This document shows positions 57,606-64,000 of a stretch of 64,000 nucleotides of DNA, piece by piece. A program made the position numbers and the translations under genes. How positions within the stretch are numbered: the first letter of the stretch is position 1; every line of letters starts with the position of its first letter. The notes beneath the pieces are model-generated. The model was not told where the DNA came from, made no database searches, and saw only the letters and a list, made by a program, of their open reading frames with translations. Source of the DNA: Porites lobata (taxonomy: Eukaryota; Cnidaria; Anthozoa; Scleractinia; Poritidae); NCBI GenBank assembly GCA_942486035.1, contig CALNXK010000021.1, positions 735,001 to 799,000 on the forward strand. Direction: 5' to 3'.

Positions 57606-58679
57606 AGGACGAAAACCATCCCCTTCCAGCGGCACATCCCCGCATAGGCCAAGGGAATACCTCCCCGTCGGGGGGAGGGGGGGCTGAAAATGAAACTCTG
57701 AATTTCACAAAAAGGAGGAGTTGAAAGAGAATTCTACTTATAGTTACCAATAGCTAGAGGATGTGAAGTTGAGAAGCACCGAATAAAGAAATAATAGTAT
57801 TAATTGGTTCTTAAAGATGCCACAATTTCAACGCCTTGGGGAAATGAGGAAATGAAGAACCCAGACGAGAAGGTCAATATAGGGGCATTCCGCAATGCAA
57901 AAAGCTGTATTTAGCGGGGAGGGGGTTACTCACCAATACGTGAATACATTCTAACCGATGATGACATGATTTCCATCACGTAAACGAGGAAAACAAAATT
58001 CTGGAACTCAGGGTATCGTGTGCCTTTCATAATTATCAGCTGAGTGCAAGTGAAAAGTTGTTGTCTGGCCCAAGCCCTTGTAAGAATGAATTAAAACATT
58101 TTGGGTTGCATGGTCAAAATGTAAATGTTTTAGACTTAAATTAAGAAAGTAAGACTAGATTGGTCAACAAAATGGGAGAAATAGTTTAATAATTTACAAA
58201 ATAATTTAGCCTAATGGTGGTGACAGAAAAGATTTGAACCCCTTGAATTAGTTTTGGTAGCAGCTATACCTTTCATTCGGATTTGGGGAGGACAAAGGAA
58301 GTAAATTTCTTCATCTTATTTGACTGCTCGAGTCTTTTAGCCCTGTTAGAACTTCCTTATTCAACCTGGTTCCGACGGTCTGAGCATACCCGAGGTGAAG
58401 ACAATACGAAGGGTAACTGGTTGTTTTGCCTACGGGTCGGGAACTCGTTGGGACCACGGAAAAGGTCACTGCAACACGTAATAGAGGTGACCGCTTTACA
58501 CAAGTCAGTTTCAAAGAAATTAAAGGAAATAATTTTCTGAAAGTGACCGCTTAACAGAGGGTGACCAATTGGTGGCCGTACCCTTAATGCCAGTGTCACT
58601 GTATTTGGATACCATTCAAGGGGTTCATCTTGAATCACAGGATCCGAACTGGCTAGGGCATAGGTGTCCCAACCAAGGG

Positions 58680-58768
58680 TAGCCTCCCCACAGATGTCTT
58701 TTGGAGTTCGTTCATCACGTATTGAATGCGTCACAAACGAACCCCAAAGGACGTCTGCAGGGAGGCTA
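58680..58768. mobile_element. 89-bp near-perfect palindrome with exact 9-bp duplication
   Basis: TAGCCTCCCCACAGATGTCT at one end and AGGACGTCTGCAGGGAGGCTA-type at the other; the arms TTTGGAGTTCGTT / AACGAACCCCAAA meet at a short centre (CACGTATTGAATGCGT). AACCAAGGG flanks exactly at 58671-58679 and 58769-58777. Confidence 0.85.
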
Positions 58769-60269
58769 AACCAAGGGTATCGAGAAGAAAAATAACCAAC
58801 TCATTCAAAGGTTCGCCTATTTGGCTATTAGTGTTTATTTCCAGTGCAACACATTTCCTTGAAGTATCTTAACATCTTTCACAAAACTCAAGATGTCCTG
58901 CCGAGAAGAAGGCCCATGTTCACCTTACGCTTCAAGGAATTAAATTGGTTTTGCAAAGTGGGTACAGTGGAAGCTCTCCTAACCAACACTCTTGTAAGTG
59001 GACAGCTCTACATACAGCCACCATCACAAAACCAAATCTCTCACCTCACATCGTTACTCTGCATTTTTACATTCCTGTAAGTGGCCAGCTACTGTTAGAC
59101 ACCTTTTTTGTGTCCAGAGGGAGTCCAGTCACTTAAGAATTTCCACTGTAGTCGCAGCTCACCTGAGTACTTCAAGCACTTAACATGATGCCCTGATATT
59201 GAACTAAAAAATCTCCTGGTGATCGACCAGAATTAGCAGCAAATTCAGTTCCGAAATATTGATCAATTGCAAACAAAACAGCTATTAGGTGAACGTGGGC
59301 CTAAAAACGGCTTTATCATAAATAAAAAGTAGTGAATTGCAAGTACTAAACAAACACAACAAAGCCACTAAAAACCTACTAAGCTTTGTTACCTTTGCAT
59401 TATTATGCAAACGAATAAGTGGTTAAATCTGTTAAATATTTATCTACAAAATAAACAACTATATTCAATGTAAATTCAATGCAGGGAACACCAATAAAAT
59501 TGTCATTTTGTAAGTCCTTTTAAAGACAGATGAATCTAAGCTAATTACAATACATTTATTAAAACAAGACATTTCAAATTGTTTATAAATCAGAAACCAG
59601 CAACACTGATTTGTGATTTAACGTGCTTCTACATTTCATTTCACTAAAAGTTCTGCATTTCCTGGAGAGCCGAGTGTGGCTTCGTGTTGAAGTTCTCAAT
59701 GGGTTAAAAAACAACAACTACTAAGAGTAATGTTTCAGAGAGAAGTTTCTACAGTTCACATTTCACAGGATAATAGAACAGATAAGTGTTTTATGAAAAG
59801 AGAACCAAGTTGACAAGATTTAGAGCAACATTTTGGAAGGTAATTAAAACTAGGAGACACCTATGTACTTGTTAAGCATGCAGCTTCAGCATGCTTTGAT
59901 CTGTGAAACGTAATCTATTAAAAAAAACCCCATCACATTATATCGAGTCGACAGAAAGCAGTATGTTGATTAATTCAGAGATTATGTCAGAGGTAGTCTG
60001 CAAATCTACTGTCTGATGCTCTCTTACACTCAAAGTGACTGTTTGTCACAGCAACCTTAACATGACCCATTCCCAAAGCAGTCTTATATAATAGATGCAA
60101 CTTACAGAGGTTGGAAGCATGGATTTGAATGTAAGGCAGGTGAGCCTCACAATTATTACAAACCAATCCAAAATAATATGGCTATAAGGTTTAAATAAGA
60201 ATGTGCCTTTTCTGTTCAGGTTCACAGAATTGCAGCTGGTGATGATGACCTAACAAAAATAATGAAGCA
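58769..60269. other. Intergenic, nothing recognised
   Basis: AT-rich with short ORFs only. CTTGTAAGTGGACAGCT and CCTGTAAGTGGCCAGCT at about 58992 and 59075 are an 80-bp-spaced degenerate duplication. Confidence 0.35.
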
Positions 60270-60500
60270 AGGTGCAAAGAAAAACATTTTTACAGCTTGC
60301 CATTCGGGCAAGCTGAAGCTAGCATTTACTAGCCCAGACGTCACTTCAACTAGCCCCAAAAACGTTTTGTTCTTTTGCTATTCAAACTCCTCATAAAACA
60401 TCACTTGCCCGTCGGGCAAGTTAAAAACAGAATTCACTAGCCCGATAGCAAAATCCACTAGCCCCGGGCTATCGGACACTACTTTCTTTGCACGCTGTGA
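60270..60500. repeat. GTGCAAAGAAA-ended repeat
   Basis: GGTGCAAAGAAAAACA on the left is mirrored by ACTTTCTTTGCACGC on the right. The interior alternates GCCATTCGGGCAAGCT, CACTAGCCCGATAGC and similar ACTAGCCC words. A single end (GGGTGCAAAGAAAGTTAG) occurs at about 35100. Confidence 0.6.
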
Positions 60501-60891
60501 AGGCTACCAGTATACTTATAACAAATGAGCCAGGGCAGAAATTTGTCTGGTAAAAGACCAAAAAAATAGAAAAGATTGTGTCAAAAACAGCACCTCATGT
60601 ATGAACAAAAGGCTTGTCTTGTCAAGTTGTAAAAACAAAGCAAAATATTCTGACCAGAATAGTGTGAATGTTAATTGTGCCATTATTTTTTTATGTAGCC
60701 ATACAACAAATATGTTTTGCATTTTTCCTACACAAGCATTTGTCTTCTGGGCAAACATCTTTCTCACATAGCCTTACATTGAAATTCAACAGCAACCAAT
60801 CAAATCCTTACTTAATTAACAACCATCATTTTGACAATAAAATGATAGCTGAAATCCGATCCTATGTAAGATGGCAATAAATTAATTTTTT

Positions 60892-60897
60892 TTTATT
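60892..60897 (-). terminator. Polyadenylation signal of the LONRF-type gene
   Basis: TTTATT (AATAAA on the minus strand) lies about 70 bp past the stop codon at 60968, which would give a very short 3' UTR. Confidence 0.45.
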
Positions 60898-60967
60898 GGT
60901 GCCCTTGGATTTCCCATGGTCAGAAAACAATAAATTTGAAAATTTGCCTAGTAGGGAAACTGATAAA

Positions 60968-61649
60968 TCAAGAACCTGATGAACTAGTAACTGGGGATTT
61001 CTTCGGAAGTGAATTCAGCAGAAGTTGAACAAAGCGGATCACGCTTTTGAGACGTTCCAAAATGGAGGTCATACTCAAAATGATCAGTTTGGGTTTGTCC
61101 ATGAGGGGAAGAGCTGCCAGCGCCCACCAAATCCACTCAGGCCCATCGTTAAGCAAATGAAGGTTCTCATCAAAAGCTGGAAAATGCCCAACAGCATTGG
61201 CAATACACTGACGCTGTCCTACATTCATCTGAGTAAACCAGGCCTGTAGTTTTAGATAACCCACTCTGTTTAGTTCAATAAGATGTTTAAGTTCATCAAC
61301 ATCATCTACACGTTCATCTTGCACCCATTCCACTGTCGCAGTGTGATAACCATCGACCATACCCCTTGAAATAACATGAAATCGCCGTCCTCCTATCGAC
61401 TGCACAATAGAACGGCCATCGGGTAGAAAATCCACTGACTGTACACAAAGCATGGTGCCATAATCTGCAAAACCCTTCTCAGGATCTTCACTTGCTACAC
61501 ACATACCAAACTGCCGGGAACCCGACTCAAGGCAACGTCGTAGCATCAGTCGATACCTTGGCTCAAAAATATGTAGTGGACACTGGACTTTCGGAAATGC
61601 TAAAGTGCATACAAATATGGGCACTTCTGGATTCTGTTCATTGGCCAAA
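60968..61649 (-). CDS. LONRF: LONRF-type protein, last coding exon (LON substrate-binding domain), partial
   Basis: The acceptor TTCAACAG|TTTGG at 61650 opens a 682-bp terminal exon reading LANEQNPEVPIFVCTLAFP to SSSGS, then stop; about 226 codons. It matches the ATP-dependent-protease La (LON) N-terminal domain as found at the C-terminus of LONRF1-3: IFVCTLAFPKVQCPLHIFEP, RYRLMLRRCLESG, FGMCVA, YGTMLCVQSVDFLPDGRSIV, IGGRRFHV and the end WIWWALAALPLMDKPKLIIL. In those proteins the domain follows RING fingers and TPR repeats and the protein acts as an E3 ubiquitin-ligase-like factor. No RING-encoding exon was found from 61650 to 64000, so the upstream exons lie beyond the window. The exon start phase leaves one base for the preceding codon. 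Confidence 0.85.
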
Positions 61650-63159
61650 CTGTTGAATATAAAAGAGAAGATTTCCTTACAATGAAACATAGTTGGTACT
61701 CTAATGTTGATCTACTACAGTCTGTTTGTTACAGGCACTTGATATTATGCTCCAATTGATAGTAGAAGTCATACAATCTCTACCTATACTTATACATACT
61801 GACACAGACACTTTGCTCTGTTCCTTAAGTGCCCATACTGTTCAGATTCATATGTTATAGATTTCATACAAATGTTACAAAAAAATTTTTAAGACTGTTT
61901 TCACCAGCAATGGCGTCATAATAAAAAGTGCAGATTTAGTGAAAGCAGAAGCAAAAGCAGAAAAAAAAAGCAGAGGCAAAAGAACTCATAATATTGGGCA
62001 TTAATCCTACCAGTACTACTTCCAACTCCAACAAACTGGTGATCATTCGATCATGAGTAACAGAATCGTTAGTAGAGCTGAAACTGGACACATCTGATTC
62101 TAAATACTATTATTTCACGAAATTTATCCTAAGAACCCTTACCACTCTTACTTCTTAGCTATTTGAAACCAGCTTTTACAGCTCTCTCCATGATCAACAA
62201 GAAATCATTGACAGATAAATAGTGTGGATTAAATTTGTGTTTACCCCTGATTTCGAATGTGATCATATTTCATGCATAGGTGTCATAGCATGATCAATAC
62301 AAAATGTATAGCGTACCAGCTTTTGTTGCTGTCATTGTTTTAAAATAAAACAGACAATCCCCTTCCCTGTAGCCTACACCAGTCTACAAGTTGCCACCAA
62401 AATCCTTGTCCAGAACAAGGATCTCAGTCTCGGTGATGCTCCACAGACGTTACTAACCAGGGTTAGAAAACATCTGTGACTCAACAGGCTAGTTCCCTGG
62501 GGCCTCAATTAAGACTGACTTTCTCAGCATACAAAATAATTAAAGGCAAGCTCAAGGCAAGTTCTTGGTTGTGCATAATTTATATATAAATAATTACGTT
62601 AATGATAAAAACAACAGTGATGATAAATGATAGTAATATTATAACAGTAACCATAATCATAATAATTCCTTGGGTAGTAAGTTTATAATTTTGTGGGAAC
62701 GCACACTCCGTATCACTCCCAAGAGGAGAGCTAAAAGAAGTGTGATCTTTGGTAATTAAAATACCTTTCTATCGGTTTCATACCTGCAGTTTTGGAGCAA
62801 CAACGTAACAAGTAAACAAACCCACCTCAAACCTGGCCCAGTTCTTTTTATAATGGCCATTTAAAGAGTTCAAAAAATTCTTAAAGCAATAAATTTTGAC
62901 CGCAGAAGCACATTGGACAATACACAAAAATTGAGGTAAGAAAACATTTTGTTTTGCACCCTACTTTGTATCCTACTTTGCAGACAAGTTGTTTGTTGAG
63001 ATTATTTTCGTGCAGTTTTACACCATCAATGGCCCAGTTATTTTCCTGACGATACCTTTGAATTTGTGTTGAATACGGTTCAATCAGCTTTCTACAGTAC
63101 TTGCCACCAAAAGTTCCATAGAAAAGACATAAAATATTTTTAACTGTTAAAATAGATGT
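61650..63159. other. LONRF upstream intron or intergenic DNA
   Basis: No family-like exon seen on either strand. Low-complexity GCAGAAGCAAAAGCAGAAAA lies at about 61946-61985. Confidence 0.4.
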
Positions 63160-63230
63160 CTTCATGTAGCATAGAGGTAAAGGAATGACCCTGGAGACAG
63201 GATGTCCTGGGTTCAATTCTTGGAAAATCT
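63160..63230 (+). repeat. tRNA-like SINE head, tentative
   Basis: TAGCATAGAGGTAAAGGAAT resembles a Pol III A box and GGGTTCAATTC about 30 bp later resembles a B box. No complete tRNA fold can be drawn, so a SINE relic is more likely than a tRNA gene. Confidence 0.35.
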
Positions 63231-63924
63231 TGTTTTTGTATTTCCTTTTCTCTTATATTTGCAAGCGACAAAAAGAAGCCTGCCACCTATTCTTGGTCAG
63301 CGGCATTCTTATCACTGTCTAGCGAGATTTTTCTCATTTTGTCCACGTTCCTATGTTGTACCAACTAATATCCATGGTATGTGGCCTTGAAGGCCCTGGT
63401 GTTGGTTTCACGGTAATCACATGAATGCACATGCAAGTGATGCAACAATTGATTTGCAAGCACAAGTAACTCAAATACACAAGTACTGTACTAAATGCGA
63501 GACTTAAGCTTGCTGGCCTGGAATCTATTTACCCAGGAAAATGAAAGTAGAGCCTGACCTCAGCTTAGTGCGGGACAAGTTTTCGGCAAGACACGAGTGC
63601 TAGCAAAGTCTAAAAATCGATGTAAATTAAGTTTATTCAGGTTTCACTACAGTGCATGGTTTTTATATCTTTGTACATTTCCAAGCATCCTACGACACTT
63701 GTTGTCTGAAAGCTTCAATAAGCTTTAACCTCCAGAGGTAATTTAAGCTGTTTTATTATTTTGTATTGCAAATCAATGGGCTTTACTCATTGAACATGGA
63801 TTGAATATTTGATTGAATAATAAGACTTCGTGAATGACTGTTTACACGCACAATACTCGTGTCATGCATTATCGTTTCAATGTATCTTTGCCGGCAAATT
63901 CAGATGTTACTCCTCGCTCCTCAA

Positions 63925-64000
63925 TAACAATAATAATAATAATACTAAAATAGACTCTTATTAAGCGCATTTCTATCCTCAATGCGCTTTACACTATGAA
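63925..64000. repeat. AAT microsatellite followed by a GCGCATTT / AATGCGC hairpin
   Basis: AATAATAATAATAATA is followed by TTAAGCGCATTTCTATCC and TCAATGCGCTTTACA, a short inverted repeat that suggests the end of a dispersed element cut by the window edge. Confidence 0.4.

Noticed and set aside
62881..63216. 111-codon minus-strand ORF near the right end
   Set aside because: No family resemblance, no RING or TPR signature that would make it an upstream LONRF exon, and AT-rich composition.
63160..63230. tRNA gene
   Set aside because: A- and B-box-like words exist, but acceptor and anticodon stems do not pair; listed only as a tentative SINE head.

Overview
This is a metazoan nuclear window, most likely from an anthozoan cnidarian and probably a reef-building coral. 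The genes are split by GT-AG introns, the protein families are animal ones (axonemal DRC2, EB1, LONRF), the non-coding DNA is AT-rich and crowded with small inverted-repeat elements, and there is a tyrosine-recombinase (DIRS/Ngaro-type) retroelement of the sort common in corals. The species assignment is inference. Exon junctions were joined by hand using splice signals, reading phase and remembered family conservation; no database search was run.

Layout. 1-1937: 3' part of a DIRS/Ngaro-like retroelement (tyrosine recombinase ORF, then split direct repeats). 1938-6936: intergenic DNA with a fold-back element and a 10-bp-periodic minisatellite. 6937-20662 (-): complete 15-exon DRC2/CCDC65 gene (498 aa); its intron 13 carries a 4.6-kb degenerate 40-bp satellite. 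20663-20888: very short head-to-head promoter region with a consensus-fitting RFX X-box. 20889-26869 (+): complete 8-exon aspartate dehydrogenase gene ASPDH (279 aa), including a GC-AG intron. 27985-36181 (-): complete 8-exon membrane metallophosphoesterase of the Cdc1/MPPE1 (PGAP5) type (355 aa), tail to tail with ASPDH. 36573-38363: two terminal-inverted-repeat elements with clear target-site duplications. 39406-43675 (+): complete 7-exon EB1-type microtubule plus-end protein (301 aa). 47963-55027 (-): complete 10-exon UDP-glucose 4-epimerase GALE (345 aa), tail to tail with EB1. 55028-60967: repeats only. 60968-61649 (-): last coding exon of a LONRF-type gene whose upstream exons lie beyond the window. 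61650-64000: no further exons recognised.

The genes do not form one pathway. The only layout with clear regulatory meaning is the DRC2/ASPDH divergent pair, where a ciliary gene and a metabolic gene share about 226 bp of upstream DNA. The most distinctive non-genic features are the intronic higher-order 40-bp satellite, several small element families ending in TAG...CTA and flanked by 9-bp duplications, a 1.59-kb element with an ORF followed by a splice donor, and several perfect or near-perfect palindromes.
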